Below are positions 33,005-44,019 of a stretch of DNA of 64,000 nt, one piece after another. The DNA lies in NCBI GenBank assembly GCA_029718625.1, contig CM056378.1:64813027-64877026 (forward strand). The letters are read 5' to 3'. Source of the DNA: Synaphobranchus kaupii (taxonomy: Eukaryota > Chordata > Actinopteri > Anguilliformes > Synaphobranchidae). Under the pieces are notes generated by a model. The model was not told the origin of the DNA. It saw only the letters and a program-made list of their open reading frames with translations, and did not search any database. The translations under genes and the position numbers were made by a program. How positions within the stretch are numbered: position 1 is the stretch's first letter; each line of letters begins with the position of its first letter.

Positions 33005-33325
33005 TTAGAAAATAAAAATCTAAATCAATTTATATTATTATCAACAAGAAGTGAATGGAAAAAAAAAAAAAAGTTTTAGAGAATAAAAACTGTGACTAAA
33101 TCCGTTCCTAATATTGTTGACAAAGAAAAAAATTGATGAAAAAGGATATTAGAATATAAAAACTGACTAAATCTGTTTTTTATCATCGTTGACAGAAAAG
33201 AACAAGATTAAAACATATATTTCAAAATAAAAATGTGACCAAATCTGTTTATGTTATCGTTGAAGTAAAAATAGATGAAGATGTATATTTCTAAACAAAA
33301 ACAGTAACGAAATCTAATATTTATT
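33005..33325. repeat. Degenerate tandem repeat, ~70-75-bp unit
   Basis: Four to five diverged copies of 'gaaaataaaaact.tgactaaatc.gtt' followed by 'at.atcgttgaca', starting near 33005, 33081, 33150 and 33223. AT-rich, non-coding. Confidence 0.65.
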
Positions 33326-35380
33326 AGACCTCATAAGAGAGAGGTGATGCCAATTGACGAATATGCATATCTACTGTATTTCTATTAGGCCTAACTCTGG
33401 GCGCGACATTGTCGGAATATCTGCCGGCCATGCAATATTTGTATGTTTAAAGGAGCTATATCGTCGCTGTCGGGTGAAAACCTCGTATCTCAATTTTTTT
33501 CAAATTTTATTTTTTTCCATAAATCACTACAATTTTTCATCCTTTACGTCTGTCTGTGGGTTTTAAGACGATTTGACCAATAGAAAGTATTCAAAATAGC
33601 TTGTGATTAAAACCCGTATCTCCATTGGCTCTTCAACTTGTCGGCAAAAACCTCCTATGTCCATCGCGCCTCATTCGGACGAAGTGCGAGAGCTACTTTT
33701 AATCTGAGGAAAGCTTTGTTGCAAGTCACGCCAGTTGATCGGATCTCATCTATTACTAACATTACGCCTGATCTTTTAATGGCTGGTGGAGTGCCACTAT
33801 GAATTCTTAAATACATGTTATTTATTTGTTACAGCAGGGGTGTTTTTATTTTTTATCTAGGAAACTGGTGGACTTTTGATTTTTTATCCACTGCACTTTT
33901 AGTAGTACACCTTAGTGCACTTGTATATAGTTGATATATGTTTGTCATGTATAAAGTTTTGCCTCCTAAAACCCAACCCCAACGTCCCTGTCATAGGAGG
34001 TGGCAACAGAATAAAGGACAGGACTGGCAAGCATTAATGTGTAGGGAAGTTTCATACTATTCCCATTATTCATTTGAAAACCTGTTTGCACATTCCTGGA
34101 CTCATTTCTGGCTAATGGGGCTCTGGTGAAATACACAAGATTCACTGTGCTGCTACATGGGTTTTGACAGCTTTTTGTAACCTTGGGTAGTTAGTTGTGT
34201 AATATGCAGAACACCAAGAACACGTCTAAAAATGAACTTTTATTGCCAATATTGACAAATTATCTCATTTTATTGTAAAAACCTAAAAAATAAATCATAT
34301 TGAGACCTTTCTGGAACATTGCCATTTTTGGTACATTTGGCACCATTTGGCACCATTTGGATAACGAAAAAGGTTCACCTGAAAAAAACCCTGTAAAATT
34401 TGAATGGTTTGAGATATTGACACCAGATTGTTACCAGAGGTAGGCAGCATATTGATGAATCAGATAGAGGAGTCATTTCCTTGATTGCATTTGTAGCTCC
34501 CCAGGTAAAAATTCTTAAACTTGAATGTAGGTACCCGTTTTTTAGTTTTTTTATATTTTCTGTACATAAATTGTTGTAGTTAAGTATCAAAAACTGGATT
34601 TCTATGAGTTCTCACTGCTTAGTCGTAATACTGCAGGTGTCTGCTTTAATAAAAGCCATGAACCATATTTGTACCATTTATAGTTTTTGAGATAACCACC
34701 TTTGTTTGTCACTAGTGAAAACAGGCAAAATTTGGCCTATTTTGCCCTCGGTAGGAAGAGGTTAAAAAAGTAATAATTTTTTCGGAGAACTGCGCATGCG
34801 TAGAATCACAGCAGGAAACACCGTTTGAGTGACTAGGCCATCTGTTACATGGCGGCTGATTCAAAGATATTTTGAATGAAAACGTATAGATTAATACATG
34901 TTGAAAATAAACCTTAGACTAGTGAAACAAACAAACCGCTCAGTAGACTATTTGCACAAGGGCCGTATACAATTTTAGCAGAGGGCGTAGGTCTAATAGG
35001 CTAGCTACTTACGAGTTTTTAAAAACAAAGTTAAAATATAGGCTATTTGCTAGACGTACCTAGCGACTGTTTAGTATCGATGGGCTTGTAAAAAGATGGG
35101 GTTATTCATTTTAAGCAGGGTTGTGCGATTATATGTAACCTATATTGTTTAAAAGTAACTCCTTTAAAAACGTACATTTAAATTTCGGAGACCTGCGCGG
35201 GCTACAATTCACGGGGGGTGGGGGTGTGGGGAGGTGTGGATTTTTTTTTCAAGTTACGACCCCCCCACCCTGTTAAACTATAAAACAGAGGGTTTTACAA
35301 CATTTTTTACAGTAGTTGAATGGGTCTGATTCATGCACTCTTGACGCTCAGAAGAAGAAGAAGGCAACCATTTGCAAGCG
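33326..35380. other. No gene recognised
   Basis: Contains 'cgggtgaaaacctcgtatctc' and a related 'aaacccgtatctccattggc' (33470-33640), probably MITE sequence, plus a short tandem 'tttggcaccat' at 34340. Otherwise AT-rich and unassigned. A G/C homopolymer-rich patch lies at 35210-35270. Confidence 0.35.
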
Positions 35381-35600
35381 ATGTCTGTAGATTTTTCAAC
35401 ACAAGGTATGTGTTACTATTTTCATTATTGCAAAAGTATGGAACTTACAAGTTGTTAATTAAACATGTTGAATGTTCTATTTCTTAATTTAACGGTTGTT
35501 AATGTAAACGTATTACAGACTTGGATGAAATATTGAATAGCGACGGGGAGCACGTGGCAGGGTTCCAGGAGTTTATTATGAGGGGCCGTTTAGGCCATAA
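35381..35600 (+). CDS. Candidate spliced small gene, first two exons
   Basis: ATG at 35381 starts an 8-codon exon (MSVDFSTQ) ending 'CAAG' before a strong donor GTATGT (35406). After a 113-bp AT-rich intron ending 'attacag' (35518), the frame continues as DLDEILNSDGEHVAG and FQEFIMRGR. It then runs without a stop straight into the 22-bp satellite (35611 onward). Splice signals and an in-phase join make a real transcript plausible. The natural 3' end may have been displaced by satellite expansion. Open frames at 36300-36540 and 36685-36924, separated by a simple repeat, could be later exons. No protein family recognised. Confidence 0.35.
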
Positions 35601-35610
35601 TTCATGTTGG

Positions 35611-36100
35611 ACCTCTCACATACATATATTCTCACTCTCACATACATATATTCTGACTCTCACATACATATATTCTCACTCTCACATACATATATTCTGA
35701 CTCTCACATACATATATTCTCTCTCTCACATACATATATTCTCACTCTCACATACATATATTCTGACTCTCACATACATATATTCTCTCTCTCACATACA
35801 TATATTCTCACTCTCACATACATATATTCTGACTCTCACATACATATATTCTCACTCTCACATACATATATTCTGACTCTCACATACATATATTCTGACT
35901 CTCACATACATATATTCACTCTCACATACATATATTCTCACTCTCACATACATATATGCTCTCTCTCACATACATATATTCTCACTCTCACATACATACA
36001 TTCTCACTCTCATATACATATATTCTCATAAGAGAATGTATGTATGTGAGAGTGATAATATATGTATGTGAGAGTAGAATGTATGTATGTGAGAGCAAGT
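35611..36100. repeat. 22-bp satellite array with inverted terminal copies
   Basis: About 19 direct copies of 'ctcacatacatatattctca', 'ct' (variants with 'gact' and 'ctct'), then from about 36031 three copies in inverted orientation ('gaatgtatgtatgtgagag'). A short (TA)n run follows. The long repetitive ORF across it is not a gene. Confidence 0.95.
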
Positions 36101-36113
36101 ATATATATATATG

Positions 36114-36180
36114 GAAGGCACGTACATGAAACGGAAGGCACTTACACGAAACGGAAGGCACTTACATGAAACGGAAGGAA
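36114..36180. repeat. 20-bp tandem repeat, three and a half copies
   Basis: 'ggaaggcacttacatgaaac' repeated with one or two changes per copy, directly after the satellite. Confidence 0.95.
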
Positions 36181-36684
36181 GTTAGTTTATGGAATCGTGA
36201 TTGGCTCAGAAGCTGGCTGGTACCATAGATATAAACAACTACTGGATTCCTTATTCGCCCATTCAAGTTACGTCTGCACTGTTACTATAATATGCCATAC
36301 AGGCTCTTGTCCAGTTCCCACGCATCATCGTGGAGGGGGAAAACCAGATACATGTATTACAACAGGAAATCGGAGTAATGCATAATATATTATCGCCGCC
36401 TAAAACAGGCAGTGTATTGTCCTCATCTCTTGAGGCCAGGTCAGCGCTGTATCATTCTGCGCCTTCTCACAGCGAGATGAGAGCGCGATTTAGTCCCAGT
36501 AACATGAACTCCAGTGTAGCTACCTTAAGAATCCTCAGCAGGTCAGGTGCGTGCGTGCGTGCGTGCGTGTGTGCTTGTTTTAAAATAAATGTTTGCTTAT
36601 TTAAGTATTTTTTTTATTTTAAATGAAAAAAATTTTAATTTTTGATTTTAAATATGAATTTAATATTTAATTTTTTTTAAAAAG

Positions 36685-37303
36685 GTGATCGACCAGGATA
36701 TTTTAAATACATCTAACGAAAGCCGGCCTAACAAACGCGTGAGCCCAGGACCACGGACATCGTCAGAACAGGGACAATCAGTCCCAAAGACAGCAACAGC
36801 AGCCGTCCAAACAGAGGAGAACAGGACACCTCCTGCGACTGTCTCAGTTTGTCAAAACGACGAAAGGCTCCAATTAAGTATTTTGAATAAGCTTGTGAAC
36901 ATTTTTGACAGACTATTAAAGTAAAAATGGCTCCTAAAAGACCTTGTACGTGTTCGTGTTCAGGGGGCCAGAGTAAAAGACCTGCCACAGAAATGCTGAA
37001 AACCATGACACTAACCAATTAGATTTACCGCATGAAAATGTTAACCCGCATCTCTTAGCTCTTGTTGATGATGTTAATCAAGCCTCTATTAACACGCATG
37101 AACCAAGTAATGAAGATGTAGAGCATGATGTTTTTGCGGGTTTATTAAGAGCGCTGGACTCTGTAAACCGTGAACTCGCTTGTCGCGTTGAAACAGATAT
37201 GAACCCAAACACCGCAGAAAATAACACGCATGGTCTTACAGAGCTAGAGATGTCCCAAAGCACTGTCGATAATAACCTGCATGGACTTCCAGAAGTCAAC
37301 TAA
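36685..37303 (+). pseudogene. Maverick 5' ORFs of unknown role
   Basis: A 79-residue frame (36685-36924) rich in Ser/Thr/Pro/Gln ends in a short amphipathic segment (LNKLVNIFDRLL). It is followed by a short ATG frame at 36927 with clustered cysteines (CTCSCSGG). That frame meets a stop after a shift, while another frame stays open to 37303 with acidic, Asn-rich sequence containing two related 'NN(T/L)HGL' words. They precede the polymerase and may be its decayed N-terminal region or separate small virion/regulatory proteins. No family recognised. Confidence 0.35.
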
Positions 37304-38797
37304 AATGGTGGTGGTGTGATTAATAACGCAGACCTTCACGTGATACGTAGGCCAGCATTCAACAGTACAGAAATTCGGCTCCGTTTTAACTTTACATCTT
37401 TGTACAATGTTGATAACTACGCAGAGTTTTATGTGTACATCTTAAACACTTTAGAACATCCACTGACTAAAGTTTGTGAGCTGTCGAACCCCAGCGATGC
37501 CGTACAGTTAGAATTAAGGGGTGATTCTCTGTCTCAGGGTGTAACTGTACAGCTAAACAGTGATGAAATAGATTTGGAGGTTTTTTTGAGTATGACTGAA
37601 GAGTTGGTTCAAAGCAATTTTGATATCCTGGTGGATGAAACTCTGATGCTTGTGGCACACATTATTCAGAACCCTAATGGCGGTGGAGACCGGCGAAAAT
37701 TATCAACATGTCTCAAGAGCGAAATCATTCGCAAAAAGCTAAGACATTTAATAGTTAGCTACAACACCGAAAATAATCTGTTTCGCAACATGTTTGACAC
37801 ATCTTTTAAATCCGACATTCAACAACGTGTGACGCTGAAAGAGAGGCTGAACATTTACAATTTGGGTGTTCAGGATAAGGTTTGTTTTTCGGACATTCAA
37901 ATGTTTGAGAGGTTCTTAAACATCAAGATAGTTGTATGGGCACACAGTTCAAATAACGGCATCTTAAACAAGTTTCAAACGAGCAACACACCACACTCAA
38001 AAACTTTTTTTTGTACCTCGATGGTGGACACTATTACGGTATCAAATCATTGACAGGTTTCTTAGGCAGTCAATATGTTTGTACATTTTGTTACACGCCG
38101 TACACCTCGAAACATAGCCACTCCTGCTTACATTATTGTAACGTCTGTTTTTGTGCAGAATGTTTTACACATCGTTCATCAACAACGATAAGGTGTAAGG
38201 ACTGTAAGCGAATCTGTCGGTCTAGGCTTTGCTATAACGAGCATAAAGTTTTGAAACGGCAGGAGTCTAGCAGTAAAATGCTCAGATGTCCATCTCCACC
38301 AGAGCTGTGCTATACCTGTGTGGTACAGTATTAGAGATGGCAGCCAAGATGGCGGCGCGCACTGACGCAGCGGCTTTGTGCTCCTCTCACCGGTGCATAC
38401 TCTTGTTAGTTTTGTTAGCTATATGGACTAGCATCTCGTTAGCTAAGGAAACGAGAGCGAACATCAAATACAGCCGCTGGGAACTGTTGCAGTTAAGCAC
38501 AGACTGCCCGAACCACCACCTCAATTCAGAGACTATACCACGGGAGATCATCAGATCACCTGGACTATCGTGGATCCCGTATCCCGGGAGGAAGGGACGC
38601 AGGCGGCGCAGAGAGCGGAGGCAGAAGCGGGGTAAGCGAGCTGGTCTGCTAGCCAGGCTAAGAGCTGCTCCACACAGGACCCCTCTGCCCAGCGTCTTCC
38701 TTGCGAATGTAAGATCACTCGCCAATAAGATGAACTCAAACTGAGCATTGCTACACAGAGGACTACCAACGACTGCTGTGTCCTGATTATTACGGAG

Positions 38798-39526
38798 ATG
38801 TGGCTGAATCACAACATCCCGGATGCCGCAGCTGAGCTAGCAGGCCGCTCGCTGCATCGCGCCGACAGAACAGCTGACCCCGGTAAGAAGACAGGCGGCG
38901 GACTTTGTGTTTACATAAATAATGCTTGGTGCACGAACACGGCCACAGTCGACAGACATTGCTCTTCAGAGCTGGAATATTTAATGCTCAAGTGCCGACC
39001 GTTTCACTTGCCCAGGGAATACACTGTTATTTTTGTTATGGCTGTTTACATACCACCACAAGCTAATGCTAAGCTAGCGCTTGGATATTTGCATGATGCC
39101 ATCAGTAAACAACAGAACACACACCCTGACGGAGTTTTCATCATTGCGGGGGACTTCAACCAAACAAACCTCAAGACTGTTCTACCCAGACTCTACCAAC
39201 ATGTCAAATGCAAAACCAGGGGGAAAAACACCCTAGATCATGTTTACACTAACATACAGGATGCTTACAGGACTATACCCCGCCCCCACCTCGGACTGTC
39301 AGACCACCTCTCTCTGTTTCTTGTCCCAGCACACAAAGCCCTTTCTAACAGTGTAAGACCGACCAGCAGAACAGTTGAAGTTTGGCCGGAGGGAGCCATC
39401 TCTCAACTCCAGGACTGTTTTGAACACACTGAGTGGAATATATCTGCTCACCAGACAGACCTGGAGAATTACACTTCATCTGTATTGTCATACATCAACT
39501 ATTGTGTGGACAATGTCACTTGTTAA
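38798..39526 (+). pseudogene. LINE endonuclease domain (APE type)
   Basis: 242-residue open piece of the LINE protein. Visible signatures are the 'GGGLCVYIN' strand, 'ELEYLMLKCRPF', 'VYIPPQAN', the catalytic 'IIAGDFNQ' (Asp and Asn of APE-like nucleases), 'TLDHVYTN' (Asp-His) and 'LGLSDHLSLFLVP' (Ser-Asp-His triad). The residues expected for activity are present in this domain, but its N-terminal start lies in another frame and it is cut off from the reverse transcriptase by a stop at 39526. Confidence 0.8.
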
Positions 39527-40132
39527 GAAAAAGGTCAGAGTGTTCCCGAATGAGAAACCATGGATGAATGGTGATGTTAAACAGCTGCTCAGGGCAAGAG
39601 ACACAGCCTTCAAATCAGGAGACTCCTCAGCCTACAGCGCCGCCAGAGCAAGCCTTAAAAGAGGCATCAGGTCTGCAAAACACAGCTACAAACTTCAGAT
39701 AGAAGAGGACTACAGCAGTAACTCCAACCCATGGAGGATGTGGCAAGGCATCCGATCCATCACAGACTACAAAAAGAAAAATAATACACAGCACTCATCA
39801 GCCGACATCACTGCCAACCTATCGGAGGAGCTTAACAACTTCTTCGCTCGGTTTGATAAGGACAATAACCAACCTCCAGTCAGTCTTGAACTGTCGGGGG
39901 ACCCACAACCCCTTGTCCTACAGACCCATGATGTGCGGCGAGCCATCCGCAACATCAACACAAGGAAAGCAGCCGGGCCTGATGGAGTACATGGGCGTGT
40001 ACTTCAAGCCTGTGCTGAACATCTTTAACCTCTCCCTATCCTCATGCACAGTACCAGCATGCCTCAAATCCACCACCATCGTGCCCATTCCCAAAATATC
40101 TACGGTAACCTGTCATAACGACTACCGGCCAG

Positions 40133-40645
40133 TTGCTCTCACCCGTCATCTCAAAATGCTTTGAGCGACTGGCACTCACCCACATCAAAAACACCATACC
40201 AGCTGATCTAGATCAACACCAGTTTGCTTACTGGGCAAACAGATCAACTGAAGACGCCATCTGTGTAGCCTTAAATACAGCCCTCTCTCATCTGGACAGA
40301 CCTAACACCTACGCCAGGATGCTGTTTGTGGAGTACAGCTCGGCATTTAATACCATCATACCGAACAAGCTGACCCACAAACTTCACACACTCGGACTAA
40401 CTCCCTCCACATGCAACTGGATACTGGATTTTCTCATCAACCGCCCCCAGACCATCAGACTGGGCAAGCACACATCTTCTACCATCACCCTGAGCACTGG
40501 CGCCCCCCAGGGATGTGTGCTGAGCCCCTTCCTGTATGCACTCTTCACTCATGACTGCCAACCCATCCACAAATCTAACTCCATCGTTAAGTTTGCGGAT
40601 GATAAGCTGACGAAGCTGCATACCGGGAGGAGGTCCAGAACCTGA
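40133..40645 (+). pseudogene. LINE reverse transcriptase core
   Basis: 170-residue open piece with '[19 protein letters not shown]', the motif A strand '[16 protein letters not shown]' (the expected catalytic aspartate position reads Glu), '[20 protein letters not shown]' and 'VKFADDKL' (the second Asp pair intact). A frameshift at the right end moves the thumb region to another frame (40648 onward, 'NNLVLNTTKTKEILVDF'). The changed motif A residue and frameshifts indicate an inactive copy. Confidence 0.75.
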
Positions 40646-43399
40646 CAGTGTGGTGCAGTAACAATAACCTGGTCTTAAACACAACAAAAACCAAAGAGAT
40701 CCTTGTGGATTTTAGGACCTCCAGGAAGACCACGCACAGTCCTGTCTACATCAATGCAGAGGCTGTGGAGTCCCCAGCATCAGGTTCTTGGGAGTCACCA
40801 TCACAGAGGACCTCTCCTGGGCTGAAAACACCTCAGCAGTCGTGGGTAAGGCACAACAGCGCCTTTATTTCCTGAGGCAGCTAAGGAGAGCCAACCTTCC
40901 CCAAAAGCTCTTGTCAACTTCTACAGATCCACAATTGAGAGCATCCTGACAAACTGTATGACTGCCTGGTACAGCAGCTGCACCCAGGCTGACAAAAAAG
41001 CCCTCGAACGAGTGGTGAAAACGGCACAGGACATTGTCGGCACTAAGCTGCTGCCGCTTGAACATCTCCACAACACACGCTGCATCAGAAGGGCTAAAAA
41101 CATCATAAAGGACAGTACACACCCGGGCCATCATCTGTTTCAGCTCCTGCCATCAGGCAGGCGCTACAGAACAATCAAAACACACACAAATAGCCACAGC
41201 TGTAACATTACTGAACACAAACATGTCCACAGTCTGACTCCCCATATCTCTGTTGCACTATATGACACTACTATTACTGATTAAAATTATCTTGTCAGTT
41301 GCACTTGGCACTTTAATTCCAGTGGTACTGTATTATTGATGTTTTAATTTATTTTATTTTAATTGTTTTTATTCATTGCTCTTACTTATTGATATGTATT
41401 TTTATGTATTTTTATGCACCATGAGTGGACACTATTGCAATTTCGTTGTGCATGCACAATGACAATAAAGATCTATCTATCAGTTTGTGTGATACTAGCA
41501 AATTCTGTGACAAATGTGCGCGAACATATGTCGTAAGTAGCAACACATCTAAAACACACAAATGTTGTCTAAAGCTCTGCAAAGCCTGTAAGGCTGTATT
41601 GACCCCTGAAGTCAAGCATGTGTGTTACATACAACCTGAGAAAACTGAACACCCCAACGTACGTTATGTTTTTTATGATTTTGAGTGTCGGCAGGACCAT
41701 GGCGAACACATTGCGAATTTCATATGTTGCATGGATTTTAATGGCGAGCGTTGGACTGCAGAGGGTGATGATTGCGTACAGGTTTTTTTAAAGGTTATCG
41801 AACCTCAAAGTACAAGGGGTATACATTCACTGCACATAATTTGAAGGGTTACGATGGTTACCTGCTGATGCAGTATTTGGTTAAGCAAGGTTTGACGCCA
41901 AACATCATAGCGCAAGGCAGCAAGCTCATGTGCATTACAGATGAGGCTTTTGAACAGAGGTATATTGATTCACTCTGTTTCCTGACTATGAAGCTGAGTG
42001 CCATGCCTGGCGCTCTAGGTTTTGACAATGCAAAAAAAGGGCATTTTCCCCATTTCTGGAATAAAATTGTGAACCAGAATTACATTGGTCCGTACCCGCC
42101 TCCCTTGGTTTTGATACAATGATGGAAAAGGAGAGGGAGGACTTTATGTCCTGGTATAATAATGTGTCTGGGGGTGTGTTTGACTTTCGAAAAGAAATGT
42201 CAGAGTACTGTCAGAATGACGTTGTTATTTTGCGGGAAGCTTGTTTGCGGTTTAGGACAGAGGTGCTTGGGAGCACAGGCTTAGACCCGTTCCAGTGCAT
42301 TACAATAGCCGCGGTGTGCATGAAAAAATACTGCACAAACTTTTCGTCCAAAAACACCATCGCAGTCACATCGCCTGATAATTATGCACAACAGCAGAAA
42401 TCATTTTCCACAGCCGCCATTCAATGGTTAGAATATGCGAGTCATCGGGAAAAGTTTTTCATTCAGCATGCCTTGAACCGGGGGGAGGTTAAGATGGGTA
42501 ACTATAATCTAGATGGGACGGCGTTCGGACAGCTTTTGAATTTGCGGGGTGTTTTTTTCATGCTTGCCCTCAATGTTTCAATTTAAGCACAATTAACCCT
42601 CTCACAAAAACAGATTTTGGTTCAATATATCACACTATATACTAATGCGTTGCAACTTTACTACAAGGCTCAAGAAGGTCAGAAAATACACTATTTTGAT
42701 TTCACCAGTCTATACCTGTTCGTGAACAAAACTAAAGTTTACCCAACAAATCACCCCATCATCATCTTCCATGACTTTGAACCGATCAAAAACTATTTCG
42801 GTCTGGTCAAAGCCAGGGTATATACCCCAAGAAAACTTACAATACCTGTGTTACCGTACAGAGTCTCTGGTAAATTAATGTTTCCACTTTGCCGGTCCTG
42901 CGCAGAATCTGAGCATCAAGGTGAGTGTGAACATTCTGATGAGTTGCGTTCTCTCACAGGTGTATGGTGTACCGTTGAAATGATTAAAGCTATTGAAAAA
43001 GGTTACATCATCGACAAAATCTTTGAAATTTGGCATTTCCAAGATAGGTCCGATTCTCTTTTCAGTGACTATATTAAGACGCATTTAAAGGGCAAACAAG
43101 AAGCGTCAGGATACCCCTCTTGGGCTGACAAGGCTGCCTATGTGCAGAGTTATTGGGAGAAGGAGGGTGTTCGATTAGACCCAAACAATATTTCAGTAAA
43201 CAAAGCCAAGAGTCAAATTTCCAAACTGTTTTTAAATAGTCTTTGAGGCAAAGACTTTTGGTCAGAGAAGCAACCAGACAAACACAACCTTGATCCGTGA
43301 TCCTGAACAGTTTCTGCAATTCATGTTTTCAGACGAGTATGACATCTCACACTTTTCATTTCTTACAGAAGCAGTAGCTCTGGTACAGTGGAAACTTAC

Positions 43400-43853
43400 T
43401 AAGTGTTTTCCAAAAACACTTACTAAGTGTTTTTCCAAACCCAACATCCTAGCGAGTTTACCGCTAGTCGCCAGTGAAATATTTTCGTTTGCACAACTAA
43501 TATAAATTCGGTTTTTCATTGCGGAATGGGCCACCTCAATATCCAATTTTCTTGTTTTTAAAGCTTTATTCATCTCATCCACTAGCATTTTCATGTGCTT
43601 GTAATAACCCCAGCTTATTACAACAACGTAGCTGAGTTCCTTTTTCTTAGCATCACTTACGATAAAAGCGTTTTCATGAGATGATAGCATGCTCCATGTA
43701 CATGGGTATTGAATTTCTGCTAAAGCAACTTCCCATTGCCCACGAAATTCGAGGGGTCTAGCGAACTTTGTTGTGTAACTTGAAATTTTATTTCCAGGGT
43801 AAATATCTAGACAGGCGTTACTCGGGAGTTACATAAAAACCTGCTTCCTCCAT
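43400..43853 (-). pseudogene. Maverick minor capsid (penton-like) protein, frameshifted
   Basis: A minus-strand ATG at 43853 begins with MEEAGFYVT and stops after 11 codons. The same protein continues in a neighbouring frame, open from about 43830 down to 43400 (its first internal Met is at 43690), with 'QWEVALAEIQYP' and 'ISCANENISLATSGKLARML'. The N-terminal 'FYVT', the 'WEVALAEIQYP' segment and the later strand pattern are hallmarks I associate with the Polinton minor capsid/penton protein, a single-jelly-roll vertex protein. One frameshift near the start breaks it. Its 3' end meets the truncated polymerase, and a short duplication ('cacttactaagtgttttcc', 43395-43435) marks the junction. 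Confidence 0.7.
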
Positions 43854-44019
43854 GGTGACCTAATGTTTTTTTGGCCTGTTCCTGTAAGCTTTTATACTCT
43901 TTTAGATGTCAATCACACTATCTTCAGGTATCCAGCTGTTTTATTTTTCAGGCCATCCGACTCACTTCACTAAAACGAGTTTCTGGTTCTTATGTTTCTT
44001 TTCAGATATTTTTTCGACC

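Larger units (their letters stand above)
38280..41481 (+). mobile_element. CR1/L2/Rex1-like LINE inserted in the polymerase gene
   Basis: Inserted between two polymerase halves that read into each other across the site (about 38280 and 41482). The 5' region has 'atggcagccaagatggcggc' (38337). Plus-strand frames encode an apurinic-type endonuclease: 'SVFLANVRSLANKM' near 38700, then 38798-39526 with 'VYIPPQ', 'IIAGDFNQTNLKTVLPR' and 'LGLSDHL'. Then comes a linker (39375-40028, '[13 protein letters not shown]') and reverse transcriptase (40133-40645: motif A region '[12 protein letters not shown]', '[10 protein letters not shown]', 'VKFADDKL'), then C-terminal pieces to 41284. Frameshifts at about 38740, 39525, 40025, 40160 and 40640 kill it. 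The tail is 'tgacaataaagatctatctatc' (41459-41481), a short (tcta)-type 3' repeat. I cannot decide between L2 and Rex1 by eye. Confidence 0.85.
37316..43260 (+). pseudogene. polB: Maverick protein-primed DNA polymerase B, broken
   Basis: Open pieces in order are listed here. 37316-38053 (N-terminal region, 245 residues) and 38011-38280 (a cysteine/histidine-rich zinc-binding segment with CxxC pairs) come before the LINE insertion. 41482-41844 carries a further CxxC cluster, then 'YVFYDFECRQ', the Exo I Asp/Glu pair. 41772-42122 carries 'AHNLKGYDGYLL' (Exo II). 42119-42586 carries 'YCQNDVVIL' (Exo III). 42617-43246 carries 'YFDFTSLYLFVNK' (motif A; the family's usual proline after SLY is leucine here) and the Lys...Asn-Ser motif B near its end. 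The catalytic Asp-Thr-Asp motif C is absent: coding resemblance stops near 43400 where the oppositely oriented capsid gene ends. At least four frameshifts or stops plus the LINE make it non-functional. Confidence 0.85.

Noticed and set aside
35604..35876. 90-residue repetitive ORF as a repeat protein
   Set aside because: It is the direct translation of the 22-bp satellite, open only because the unit lacks stops.
35611..36180. CRISPR-like array
   Set aside because: Units are contiguous with no spacers; the organism is a eukaryote and there are no associated genes.
38286..38744. 152-residue ORF with a hydrophobic N-terminus as a secreted host protein
   Set aside because: It is the 5' part of the LINE, leading into the endonuclease; the hydrophobic stretch is within the LINE leader.
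40865..41134. Minus-strand ORFs opposite the LINE 3' coding region
   Set aside because: Antisense shadows of LINE coding sequence.
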